From Holothuria scabra (taxonomy: Eukaryota > Echinodermata > Holothuroidea > Aspidochirotida > Holothuriidae), in NCBI GenBank assembly GCA_037179385.1, contig CM074185.1:53633000-53696999 (forward strand): a DNA stretch of 64,000 bases. Reading direction: 5' to 3'. Under the pieces are notes generated by a model. The model was not told the origin of the DNA, did no database searches, and saw nothing but the letters and a program-made list of their open reading frames with translations. This document shows positions 22,328 to 33,962 of the stretch, piece by piece; position 1 is the stretch's first letter; the number at the start of each line of letters is the position of its first letter. The position numbers and the translations under genes are program-made.

Positions 22328-22909
22328 AGGTAGTGTGACATGTCAGCAAAATGACCTGACGCGACTTCACTTGGCAGTTGCGGAGTGAAGTTTTCTTAAT
22401 AGGAAAAATTCGTTGGAATTATTTCAGTATCCTTTACGGTTCTCAAGATATACCTCTTCAAATTTCAAATGCTTCTGAAGAAACTTGTTGCTTATGGAAA
22501 AGTAATGATGTGGTGTGTTGTACAGTGTTGACATTTCTTTTGTTAACCCTATATAAATTATTTCTTAATTACACTTCAGCTAGTTTATGGTTTGGTAATT
22601 GATATCGAAGATTTCCAAGTACACAATTTAAACTTCCAAAATAAAACCTTCGGAACAAACTATGTTACATCTGTCCTTGAAAAGAAGATTGTAAAAACAA
22701 AGGATAACATTAGCCATATATGGTATGCCCCTCTCATGACATCACAAGATTTGCATATTGAGCTGATATTTATTAATGATTCAGTGCAAATCAGAAATTG
22801 CCCTGTAAAATGGTCAATTTTTGATGGAAATTGTGGCTATTTTCATGGTTTTTAATGCTTTTTACATCCAATACCCGTTTTTTTTTTTCATTTTCATGTC
22901 ACACTATCT
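22328..22909. mobile_element. 582-bp MITE with TTAA target duplication
   Basis: TTAA borders at 22324-22327 and 22910-22913. The ends AGGTAGTGTGACATG and CATGTCACACTATCT are inverted repeats with one mismatch over 15 bp. The interior is AT-rich, with two overlapping frames of no recognisable content. This fits a piggyBac/Kolobok-type non-autonomous element; its ends differ from the TTAA MITE at 7745 beyond AGGTA. Confidence 0.75.
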
Positions 22910-22913
22910 TTAA

Positions 22914-23520
22914 AGGTATGGTTTTGTAAGTCACATTCAATTAAATGTTGGCTGCATCTTTGACTCCTGTTAAAGGGAATTCAATGGGTATTTTTGTCAA
23001 TGGAATGGGCAGTGGTTTTTAAGCCGTGCGGCTATGAAAACGAAGTTTGGTTTGAACCGGTTGTCCACTGAATCTTTTCACGGCGAATGTGGGTAGTTTG
23101 ATTTTTCGTAACTCGTTTAGGCTACCCCATTTTTATCACCATGGTTTGAAGTTTGAGATTAATGTGACGTTAACTGAAGTGTTTGAAACGGGCATATTCG
23201 GCCCATCTCTTCACAATCCTGTCATTACAAAGCAAAAATCTCGTTTTGAAATAATTGGTGTAGCGTGTTCTAGTTGATTTCTTTGTCAGCCTACGGATTT
23301 GGGCTCATTTGATATGATTTCAGAAAAGAAAAAATTAGAAGTAAACACGGGTCGGTTAAAAAAGTGCAGACTTGTTTTGAAAGAACGCAATTAACTGATT
23401 TTTACTGCCGTGTCGTCATGGAGTGAGCCTAAGTGAAGTACTGCAGGGATATTTTGCTTTATACGAGCAGGCGTATTACTATTCTAAGACCTAAAGGTTA
23501 GTCAAAAGCCTACTACAATC
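22914..23520. other. Non-coding spacer
   Basis: No recognised gene or repeat. Confidence 0.35.
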
Positions 23521-23522
23521 TA

Positions 23523-23682
23523 TTGCGAGTTGGTTAGTTAGTTTCTAGGTTAGTTAGTTTGCTAGCTGGTTAGTTAGTTAGTTAGATAGTTGGTTGGTTG
23601 GCTGTTTGGCTGGTTGGCTGGTTGGTTGGTTGGTTGGCTGGCTGGTTGGGTGGTTGGCTGGTTGGTTGGTTGGCTGGTTACC
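23523..23682 (+). repeat. GGTT/GGCT tetranucleotide microsatellite
   Basis: Long run of GTTAGTTA, then GGTTGGTTGGCTGG units, slowly drifting from GTTA to GGTT/GGCT. A short GGCT run also occurs near 59272, upstream of the 8-bp array. Confidence 0.85.
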
Positions 23683-23950
23683 ACTCCCTCAGGCTTAAAT
23701 AAGACTCATGAGGTTGCTCTTCCTTGAATACCGTGTGTTTTCTCCCGTATTCATGGTCCATCCTCGCGGACATGGGTAGAGTGCGATACGCGATTACAGA
23801 GCGAACGGTATTAAGTAGAAATACAGCGAAAGGGCACTTTTTCTAGAGCAAGTAGTTGCGAAACTCTGACCATTTACTGGATACGACGAAACGCTAAAAA
23901 CATTAGCAATATGATATCGAAGAGACGTTATTATACTTCTCAGGGTCGAA

Positions 23951-24118
23951 GAAGTTAGTTAATAAGATAAGTTTTACGGCCCAGTTTCCAACCTATTGGT
24001 TCAAGTCGAGCCGACCACGGCCTTTTTTCAGGTGTGGCTCACTGGCTTGTTTTCCCTTCTCCATTACTTATGCGGAACATAACGCACAATGGCATTGGGT
24101 TCCATTTTTAGAAGGTCG
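23951..24118 (-). mobile_element. tRNA-Glu SINE, 5'-truncated copy
   Basis: The minus strand matches the body of the SINE at 38890-39144: GGAACC-ACTG-CATTGT, TCCGCATAAG-AATGGAG, AGGGAAAACAAGCCAGTGAGCC, AAAAAAGGCCGTGG, CGGCTCGACTTGAACCAATA and GGTTGGAAACTGGGCCGT. The tRNA-like head is absent. Confidence 0.75.
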
Positions 24119-25148
24119 AAGGAGATAATGAAGGGTATAAATGGCATAAAGGAGTCTAGTAGTCGAAATAGTGACTGTAAAATAGTAATGAAGTGAATAA
24201 CAAATAAATGAAAAAAACTATTGATGATCATGTCAGTAGCAAAGAGGAAGGGCCGGGGAGCAGGAGTGAGCATAGCGGATAGCTGCTGTTTTCAAATTGG
24301 TCCTGAAACTGGCATTCGTACATTTCATTTCCTTTTTTGTTGTTGGGGAGGGGTGGGGGAAGTCGGTTTGTAGAGGTCAGTTTTTTGTGATGGATATCAA
24401 TAAATTTGATCTAACCTCACCTTTCCTTAAAAAACTCATACTTTTCAAAAACATCAATTGATTTGAAAAGTGTGCTAATTATTGAGGAAAAAGTATTCAT
24501 CTGATGAGTCCACACACCCCTTCCATAGGCTAAGGGCTAAACTTTCTTCTGTGAGTTGGTAAGTGGGTAAGTGAGGATAATGTAACACAGTACTGCATTG
24601 AACTACCACACAGGTTAAGTCACTCAGTGTAATCGGTACTGCATTGCATGTTCACTGTGTGCTGTGCATTGAATCTCCCTAACTTCTCAGGTTATTATGG
24701 TTTTACTCAATTTGGCTACTAATAACCCTTAATTTGGCAAAATTTAAAAACATGATAACAAAATATTCCGGTTTTATATGAGAATTTCTCAAGTTGTCAC
24801 ACCTCGAGCAAGCCTTTTTGCAGGCATGCTTCCATTATTCATGTAGGTTCCTCAAGTGCAACGAAGGCGTTCTGTGAGCGTGTGAGTAGTCCATGTCCAT
24901 GGTTGGTGCAACGGTTAGTTGACTTTCACTATGATAAAGTTCGGAGACTATTTTTCTACGGGTTGGACAAATGCACTTTCAAACATCAATCGGCATCAAA
25001 TTCACAACACTAAACACCTGTTTCAGTGACTGACTCCAATTTCACCTGACACCCTTAATTGGCCAGTACCTTGCTGAGTCCCTTACGGTAAGGAGGGCCA
25101 CATTAGAAAAACACTTGTATTAGGGTAATTTATTAATTCTATCTTTGG
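24119..25148. other. Non-coding spacer
   Basis: No gene recognised. G-rich tract near 24340-24365. Confidence 0.35.
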
Positions 25149-25156
25149 CATATGCT

Positions 25157-26132
25157 CATGGCAGAACAGGACTCTTTTTCTCAGGGGAGGTGACCTTTTG
25201 CCCGATTCCAGATTCTCAACTAGGGCCTAATCTCTGTCCGACTGAGGCACCGAATTCTGCCCGATTCAGCAAGCTTTTGGCCAATGAGGGCTGCAGCCAT
25301 GGGCGTCCGCAGAAATTTTTACAGGGGGGGGGGGCAAGGTCATTCATGGATGATTGAATTGTGTACACTATCTAAGCGGAGCGCCACCATAGGTTGGCGC
25401 GGAGCGTACAAGAAAATTTTGGGCCTTACAAACCCTACAGATGGCCGGAAACGACACTTGGCGAGTGCTATAACCTGCATGTACCCAGCCCTGAAACAGG
25501 AATTTCATGTCTGTAATTTTTAGATTTTTAGAATTTTCAATGTAACAAATTGTTGAAGCGAAATCTGCCTCTCGGTCACAGCCTGGCACGCCTATGCACG
25601 ATAAAGCTTTCACACTGTCAAATCGCCTATATAGGCCTATATCCGTTACCCAATTATGAATCATACACCCTCTCCCCCATATTCAACTTGTATATGCCAG
25701 TTACATCCGTACGTCGCCACTTGAGATCAGCACGGGACCAAACCAAGACCAACGCATTCATCAATAGTCGGATGCCATATGCACACTACATACCTGACAA
25801 CTAGTACAATTTTGGCGTAGTTTTTACAAGTACAAATTTCCAATAGCTATCACGAATGATGGTCCCCAAATTACGATTTCACTATTCAGCATTACCATCT
25901 TCTCTTTTGCTATTCCTGGTCAAATGTCCGCATATTTCACGAGTAGAAACTGACGCTGTGAGTGAAGATATTTTGATGATTTATTTTTAATTTTTTTATT
26001 TCAATTTTAAATTTAATTAATTTTTTCACAAGCTTGATTTTCCGGGGGGGGGGGGGGGCAAGTGCCCCACTTGCCCCCCCCCTTCCGGACGTCCATGACT
26101 GCAGCCCCATGCCCCCGTCCCGTACGGTCATG
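25157..26132. mobile_element. hAT-like MITE (CATAGACGTACG family), interrupted by another element
   Basis: Outer ends CATGGCAGAACAGGACTC and CCCGTCCCGTACGGTCATG. Flanks are CATATGCT (25149-25156) and CATATGAT (26133-26140), an 8-bp duplication with one mismatch. The left arm shares CTTTT-CTCAGGGG and TTTTGCCCGA repeats with the intact 155-164-bp relatives at 42400 and 61388. The 800-bp element at 25298-26097 lies inside it and is younger. Confidence 0.65.
25298..26097. mobile_element. 800-bp hAT-like element, CATGGGCGTCCG family, copy 1
   Basis: Ends CATGGGCGTCCG and CGGACGTCCATG (inverted, one mismatch). Flanks are GCTGCAGC (25290-25297) and ACTGCAGC (26098-26105). It aligns almost throughout with 36686-37431: the G-run, AAGGTCATTCATGGATGATTG, AGCGGAGCGCCACCAT, TTGGCGCGGAGCGTAC, GATGGCCGGAAACGACACTT, TGATTTATTTTTAATTTTTT and the GGGGCAAGTGCCCC hairpin at the right end. 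Local plus-strand frames exist but no transposase domain was recognised. Confidence 0.85.
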
Positions 26133-26140
26133 CATATGAT

Positions 26141-26470
26141 AAAATAAAATTCTGTGTTTGGCATACCATAAAGTTTAACACGTACAAATTAATGACGATG
26201 CACTCTTGGCACTATATGCTATTTCTAGAGCATAAGATAAAGTTAGGTAAAAAATTATTCAAAATGTTGGACAGCATATGTGTCTATGCAACATGTACAT
26301 TTGGTCTCGATCTGTGGTCTCGGATCTTGTTGGTCACAGTCTTGAATTCTGGTTGGTCACAGTCTCGAATTCTGTCCTGGTCTCGGTCGCGACACTTTGT
26401 GGTCTCGCTCTTTGTCTCGGTCTCGGATATGCTGGTTTCGAAAACAGCACTGATCACAAACTAAGAAGTT
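26141..26470. other. Spacer with degenerate GGTCTCGGTCTCG repeats
   Basis: 26295-26440 is built on GGTCTCG / GGTCACAGTCTCGAATTCTG words. It resembles in style, but not in sequence, the GGACTTGGACTC arrays at 51.1 and 56.0 kb. No gene. Confidence 0.45.
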
Positions 26471-26479
26471 CGAACAAAC

Positions 26480-29302
26480 AGTGACGAACTCCTGGCCTGT
26501 CAATTTCTGATTTTAATCATAGATTATCTGTCTTATTAGAGAAAGTAAATGATGAAAACAACAGATGCTTTCTGATGGGTGACTGCAACATAGATCCTTT
26601 TAAAGTGTCAGCTGAAACTGATTATGATTTTTTTTTTAATTTAACGACCTTTCATTCGTTTTATTATTGTGTTGATAAGCCCACAAGGGCTTTGTCTTGT
26701 TCTTTACTTGATAATATTTTCTCAAACTTATTTGTTGTAACTGTGACGAAAGCTGGTATAATCCTAAGTGACGTGTCAGACCATTATCTTCTATTTTTGT
26801 TTTGTGATCCCCCCGTCATACACCACTTAGCCCCAGGAAACTTTGAAACGCAGGACTAGTCCTGGAAATGTTTCCCGTTAAATAAGTGAACTAGCTTCGT
26901 TCAACTGGGAAATCGTCATGTCTGATAATTCCGCTGATTCAGCTTACAGTTCTTTTAAGATATCTTTCGCCACTCTTTTGATCGATGTTGTCCATATTAT
27001 CCAGTAAAAACCAAACTCAATAGTACGAAGTCTCCAAGGTTATCAAAATGAATCTTGGAATCCATACAAAGGAAAAACAAACTTTTCAAAAAATTTAAAA
27101 TTGATCCTACGCCTTGTAACAAAAATGCTTACCTGTTGCATCGAAATATGCTTACTGACGTCATTCGAATGGTGAAGAAAATGTATTACTATGATATCAT
27201 TGAATCTAATAAGAACAATAATACCCAACTATGGAAAATTCTGAATGACATTCTTTGCAATAGATGTAAGTTCCACTCAAATAACTTGTTTATGTGTGAG
27301 AATGGTCTTAGTATATGTAACGATCACTTGCATATTGCAAAATAATTTTAACAATTATTTTGCTTCTGTTGCCCATTCATTAGCTAACAATCTTTCCATC
27401 TGTAAACGTCAACCCATTGAGTTTTATCTTCAGTACCGTAATGCCCAAGCATCATTCCTTATGTTTCCCACTTGTGTTGAGGAATTGTCAGCTATCGTTA
27501 TGTAGATGAAAAAACGGAAAGGGCTGTGGCTTTGATGAATTAAATGTGACTTGCTTAAGCATATCTTTCTTGTTATTGTTAGACCTTTGATTCATATTAA
27601 CAACCTTTCTTTTGCTTCCGGCGTCTTCCCTTTAGAACTTAAAATTGCGAAGATTATCCCTCTTTTAAAATCAGGTGATGCACAAACGTTATCAAAATAT
27701 AGGCCTATTTCTATATTACCTTCTATTTCTAAGATTGTTGAAAGGCTGGTCTATAATAGACTGTATAACTTCATTTTCAAACATGATATACTTTACAAAA
27801 ATCAGTACGGCTTCCGAACTAATCATGCTTGGTAAATGGCTCCCCTCAATCTCACTGACAAAATTACTCAAGGTCTCGATACTAATAAAAAGCAATTGAT
27901 GCCTTATTTCGGGACAATATCAAAAGCTTTTGATACGATTGACCACACCATTTTAAGCAGTAAGTTTTCTTTGTTTGGTTAAGAGGTACTTCCCTATCAT
28001 GGTTTAAAAGTCAACTTAAGAATCGTTCGCATTTTGTTTACTTTAACGGTGTTAATTCTTCTACTCTTCATTGCAATATGGGTGTTCCTCAAGGTTCAAT
28101 TTTAGGTTCTTTACTTTTTCTTTTATACATAAATGACATTAATATGTCCTCATCTGTGTTTGACGTTATATTATTCGCAGATGATGCTACTGTTTCTCTG
28201 CAAGCTCCGTCTGTTGATGATGTACTTGTAGTTCTTACTCATGAATTTTCTCATATTTTCAATTGGTTAACAGCTAATAGATTGACTTTAAACATAGCAA
28301 AAACTAAGTTGTTACTATTTGATAATAGAACTTCTGACCCCACTATTTACAGCATTCATCTAAATGATACCACTATCACACCATCACTCCATGTCAATTT
28401 TTTAGGTATTCACGTTGACTGCAAAGGAGATTGGAAAATCAAATTTCCTTTGTAAGAAACGAAGAAGCAAGAGCGAGCGGAGTCCTTAATCGACTAAAAC
28501 ACTTCTTACCCAGAAATGCTCTCCTCATCCTTTATAATTCCCTCATTCTTCCTCATTTAACTTTAACTTGTTACTTGGGGGAAGACCCATATACTTCGCT
28601 CAGCAACTTGCACAAGCTTCAAAAGCGAGCAGTTAGGAATATTTGTAACGTGTCGTACCGGACTCGTACAACAGAAATTTTCAAAGAACTACATATTCTC
28701 TCTACTTTTGACCTTTATACTTACCAGTTAAGGTACTGGTATCGCTGCTGTCACGCTCTCCTTCCATATTTTTGGCAACTTATTTCAACTTTAATTCTGA
28801 CTTTCATTCTCATTATTCTTGGGCAAGAAATCAGTAACATCCCCCTTTGTCTAGAACCGGTGTTTATCAATCCCATGTTCGTTGTGCAGGGTTAAATTAT
28901 GGAAATCCCTCCCTTTAAATATATGCAACTGCTTGTCCTTAGCATCATTCAAAAGAAAACTTAAAAATTACTTGATTGATATGCCGCCGTAATTCATCTA
29001 TTGTCATAGGCAAATTTATATACTTAACCCTCTTTTGTTCCTGCTTGTCATTTTATGTTTTTCTATGTTTTTTTTTCTGCGTTGCTCCCTTACTTAAGGG
29101 CAAGGGTCAGACAAAGATTACTTTTTCTGGTCCTTTATCTTCTTTTGTTTAATAGTTATGCCAAGCTGATATTTCAAACGTCGTTGTTTATGTTCTATGT
29201 TACTTTTGTGTGGATTTTTGGCTTGTTTATAAACATTTGTAAATTACTCGGGTAATATAAATCAATTGGAGATAAAATCAAATCAAAATCAAATCAAACT
29301 CG
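26480..29302 (+). pseudogene. Decayed APE-type LINE: endonuclease, linker and reverse transcriptase
   Basis: A 2.8-kb non-LTR retrotransposon relic read in several frames. 26575-26859: C-terminal APE endonuclease, with GDCNIDPFK and SDHYLLFLF (the GDFN and SDH signatures). 27055-27345: linker. 27551-27835: RT fingers, with FPLELKIAKIIPLLKSGD and YRPISILPSISKIVERL. Near 27900: motif A, SKAFDTIDHTIL. 28078-28455: motif B MGVPQGSILGSLLFLLYIND and catalytic FADDAT, then NRLTLNIAKTKLLLFD. 28431-28895: thumb/C-terminal part, with LPHLTLTC and LQKRAVRNIC. The tail ends in (AAATC)n at 29267-29302. The 5' part of the endonuclease is missing and at least four frame breaks exist, so it is inactive. It belongs to the Jockey/CR1 supergroup but to another family than the 11-kb LINE. 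Confidence 0.85.
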
Positions 29303-31815
29303 AAAGTTCATTGCACTAAAGTTTAGGGACAGACGTTATGGCCCTAGTGGGGTCCAGGTGCGGTAGCCACCGAAAGTTCATGCAATTAAAGATGAATATT
29401 ATAAACCATCATAAAAATTGTTTCCAAAAGCTGCATAAAAATTGTTTCCAAAAGCTGCATAATTGATCAGGTTTTTTGAATTTTGGATTTTTGGAAAAAT
29501 TGAACGAATTGGTGTATAGGCCTATGAAAATATGAATACACATTTTTAAAATTTTTGATTTTCAAACCTTAATTTTATCAAATTTTCAAATTTCCAACTC
29601 TTATCTTATCGAGCGTGAAAATGTCACAATTTCAAGTTCCTGTGCTACTAGGGTTGCAAACAATTGCACTAAATGGATATGGATTTGGCAAGGACGTAAA
29701 AAAAACATGTACATGGACATGCACGCTTTACACGCTAAGACTACGGTTGCCCGCATGCCGCTAAATTCAAAATATATATTTTATTCATGGAAAATTCATA
29801 TCTAGTTGGTAATAATTTTTATTTTCCATTGGTCCACCACGGGCAGGTGATCGTCCGTTATCTATCGGTATTCTCCTGTAAATGAGTAACACGTTCATCT
29901 TGAGCTCCTCCGTTTTACCAAATTGCTGTTGTACTGTTTTAGCGTGGTTACCGTAAGTTTAAAAAAAAAATCACTTCCTTCCTGTCTTGTCAGATTAAAA
30001 GATGAAGTATATATACTTCTGGGCCTTTGCATTTGAATAGGATACAGGCTATATAGGCGATTAATGCTGTTATTAGAGGAGTACGTCCTTGCTACGGCCC
30101 CTACATCATCGCTTACAGACCTCTCCGATCGTCTATCGTTGTCTATTCTTTAATTGTCTCTGTCCATCATTAAGGGAGGAATTCAAAAGAAAATCGAAAG
30201 AGCGACCTATTGATCAGTGTGGTAGTTTGAGGCAAATCGATGAAGTTAGAAGTGTCAACACCGTCACAGAACTCATAAGGCTAAGGATCGGTGGGATTCG
30301 TTTACTTACTGGGTACATGCAGTCTAATAAAACTCTCGATCATACTCAGAGACTCAGAATAATAAAATGAACTCGGTTTCTATAATATAAAACAATATTT
30401 ACAATTTATTACTCAGGCTCTCATTAGCCATACCTCATTGAGCATGAATAATTAAAACAATAACATAATATGAACAACATTAACAAACAACTGAATTAAC
30501 TCAAAGGAAACATCTTATGCCCAACAGTAGTAGTCATCTGAAATGACGCGGCAATCGTCCGATGCTGGTAGGAACCCTCCTCTGACCCTCTAAGCTCTAT
30601 AGATTGATACCCTCTCCTGAATCTCCTATGAGGCACGGCACGGCAGGGGCGTCACACCTAGCATCTAGGGCGGGGACCTATCCAGCGTCTAAAAGGGGCA
30701 AATAATACAGCACGACCGGCGTCTAAAAACACACCCGGCGTCAACATGCAGTGATCGGTAACAGACAGAATGACCTGAAATGGTTGGTCAAACCATAAAT
30801 TTTACTAGTATGACGGCACAGGCTCACAACCAGGCGAAGTCAGCGAATGAGTGGTCCATCCCTGAAATCACCCCTTTTTATCCCCATCTCAACTAATGTT
30901 TTACCTTGAAGTTTGGTAAGACCAAACAGGAAGAACAACATTTCTTGGGATAACAACAAAGCTTGCACCCACACAAAGGGTGTAGCACACAGCTGAGTGA
31001 CCATTATTTGGAAATTTAAATAAAGGGTTCACTTGTCCCTCATAGACGTCATCGGTTCATCACCCAATGTTTCTAAGTAAAGAGAGCTTAACAACTGGAA
31101 ACAACACTCACTAATCTGGCCTTATGTCATTAGAGGATTAGTTATCCCAGGAAAAGAGGACCACAGGACAGTTAATCCCTAATGCACACAGTCTCTAACT
31201 GGAAGAGCAGGGCGGAAGTTGGGTTAGTCATACCTACCTGCTTATGGAAGAGGGTAAAGACCTGTTACTCACACCCACCTGTAGGGTTGATAGCAAGGCT
31301 AATGGCTAGTCCCTTGGGGAGGGGCATTTGCATTTTAGTGAGTACAACTGCTGGGGGACAGCTGTACTGCAAAATAGTAGCCTGCTACAGAAGCTTTATT
31401 CATGGCATTGATATAGCATAAACTAACGAAAAAAAGCAGGACCTGATTGAGTTACCGGTACCTCAAATTATATCTAAGAATTAACCGATCAGGCAAACAA
31501 AATCTTAAAATGGTATTTTAAAAACCAATGAGATTAAAATCCCAAAGGAGCAGAAATTTGAAAGTACACCCAACTGCATAAAAAGTGACAAATTTATGAT
31601 GTTAAAAATTACAGAAAATTAAACTTGATTCTAATTCTAGGCTAATGGAAAATATATTTAGAATGTTATTGCAAAATTCCTGAAAGATAGCAAATTACTT
31701 GGAGTAATACAAGACAAAGATTTAGAAAAGCAAGGTATTGTGTAACAAATATACTGACTTATTTATTTGAATGAAGTCAGTTACAACCCAAGTATTTGTG
31801 TATTAAAAGCGAATG
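29303..31815. other. Gene-poor stretch
   Basis: A perfect 24-bp tandem duplication (29410-29433 and 29434-29457) was seen. Near 30660-30750 GGCGTCTAAAA and CCGGCGTC words recur. A 93-codon frame at 30089-30370 has no recognisable domain. No gene called. Confidence 0.4.
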
Positions 31816-31817
31816 CC

Positions 31818-31992
31818 ATCAAAAGAACACCGTGGACCGAAGGCCTTGTTCGTGTCTACCTGTCCACTTTAGTATTTTGTCATCAATCCTATGAGGTTTA
31901 ATTTTTGATATCCGGCAATTTCGTGTGAGAGGTACTGCTGTATCAAATGCTTTCTGTAAGTCAATGTAACCAACTGGCGCTGGTGCTCCCAT
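31818..31992 (-). pseudogene. Short LINE reverse transcriptase fragment (motif A)
   Basis: The minus strand encodes about 57 residues including VGYIDLQKAFDTAVPL and DDKILKWTGR. This is the RT palm motif A (F/YIDLQKAFDTV with the catalytic Asp) and the following helix (KILKWI) of non-LTR elements. It lies between unrelated sequence and is too short for a family call. Confidence 0.7.
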
Positions 31993-33850
31993 ATCTATAT
32001 ATTTTATTGAAGACCCAAGAAGACAGAAGACTTTGCATTCCGAAAGGAATCTAAAATTGGCCTATAATTGACCCAAACCGTCCAAAACAAATACATACAG
32101 AAGGAAAAAAGAAGACCCGAAAAAGAAGAACCTGCCGTGGAACGTCCGGAAACAGTGTGACGCTTATTAAAAGTAATAACTGATTATGGTGCATATAAGA
32201 ATAACAAGAAACATACACTAATGGAATAACGTCTTTTCAAAGAGAATTAATCTATAGCCGCAAGTGTATCCCACTCGGAAGCAGAATTACGGGTAATGTA
32301 ACCCGGTCAGAAAGAGGGCTACTAGCAACAAAGCCATCTATGATTTTAATTTAAGCACCGCTTGTCGGATAGTTTAGGTCAATTTTATTTCGAATTCCTT
32401 TCTCTGGGCCTAATATGCTTCATTACGTGTATGAATAGGCCTAATATGAATAAACTGAAATTTATACACTGAGTAAATTTTTCAGTGATATGAAAATTGC
32501 TACACCTGTATCGAACGAAAGAGACAGTAAAAGTTTGCAACAAGATTAAACGATTTGTATAGTCAAGCGCTCCGAATTGCATTTTTGGTCTTATCAATCG
32601 AAGGTATAAATAAGAAATAGATAGTATATACTTCCAAAGTAATGAAGAAAAGAAATATCTGGGCATCTAACTAAACATATTAACAAAATAGTTAGCTATT
32701 TGCTGGATCTGCAACTTATATTGGAGCTCTCAAAATAGTCTTTCATAAGAATGAGCTTCCTAGTTTGTGTTAATCACTCACTGAAATGCTCTGCCGGCAT
32801 AGAGGCCAGAAAATTTCGGCCATGAGGCTTCATCTGTAATAAGATCTCTGATTGTAGCTCTCGAATTAAGATTTTTACGCTTATTCTTGCGCTTGAAATC
32901 AATCGGACATAGACTCAAATTTAGGAGCAATATGAAATGTTCAGGTAAAGTTATTGCAGTAGGGACCACAAATTAGAGGAATAAATTCTCCTAGTATACT
33001 ATCATTCACAGAATACCGCTTTACAATACATCATATTAGTCTCTATTTCTATTATGTTGTCACATAGACAATATTTAAAGGGAAAATTGAAGCAATATTT
33101 TAATTTTCATAGTGAAAGAGAAACCAAATCTGGACAGTTTAATGAGAGTTTTTTTTAAGTAAAAAATGTATTTCTCTAGGTGTCAATAAATGAAATAAGT
33201 AGATTTGTGTTCCAAAGTGAGTTTGAGAGCAGCAGAGCTTACATCACTCTCTAACATTGACAAGAAATGCTTTAATTCCCTATTTTTTTTTTTTATCAGA
33301 CTGCTATGTTGACCTTGAAGTTAATAGGAATAGGACCTCCCTGTGGGGATGCAAAGTTTGTGAAAATCCCATGCCACTTCTGCCATCACATTTTAACGAT
33401 ATGGGATTCTTGAGGGGAAAACCAACTCGGGAACAAAAGACTGTGCTCTAATTTGGGGATATGATGTCACATGTGCGTGTTCCAAGTTCACGTTTTGTTG
33501 CGAAAATAAGAAAACTTTATGTGCTCTTATCTTGAGAACCCGTCGGATCTTAATGCAAATTTTACTTAAATGATTAGAAAAAGTACCGATCCAACATACC
33601 AATTCCTGTTGGGACCTTTGACCCTTCTTTTAACTTGTACTTTGAAGGATTTTACTTTTTAGGAACAGAGGCAGAACTTGTTAGTGTCCGACTAGATTTG
33701 AAGGGACGTAATTCCTTGGCTTTCACTCATCTTCTTTTCCCCTTTCTCCCACACTCCCTCTTTTTCATTTTTACTCAGTTTTGCCACATCCCAACTTACT
33801 TCACAGTCTTTTTTGGGGCAAAAACAAGACGGGATTGAATCTTTTTCATA
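31993..33850. other. Region upstream of the FMO gene
   Basis: No further exon with an FMO-like sequence was recognised here. An in-frame TGA lies 15 nt before the FMO start, so any 5' UTR would begin in this interval. No convincing TATA box or initiator was identified. Confidence 0.35.
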
Positions 33851-33962
33851 ATGACGAAGACAGTGGCAGTAGTCGGGATAGGGCAGAGTGGGCTAGCAGC
33901 TTTGAAGACATGCTTAGAAGAAGGATTCCAACCAACAGCTTATGACAAACGTGACCAGATTG
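33851..33962 (+). CDS. FMO exon 1 (residues 1-38)
   Basis: Starts MTKTVAVVGIGQSGLAALK: a beta strand and the FAD-binding GxGxxG loop (G9, G11, G14). It ends inside the codon of Gly38 (phase 1) at donor G|GTGAGT. Splicing to exon 2 restores DQIGGMWNY, the conserved segment after the Rossmann fold. Confidence 0.95.

Noticed and set aside
26575..28895. A functional reverse transcriptase gene
   Set aside because: Domains are spread over at least five frames with stops, and the N-terminus is missing.
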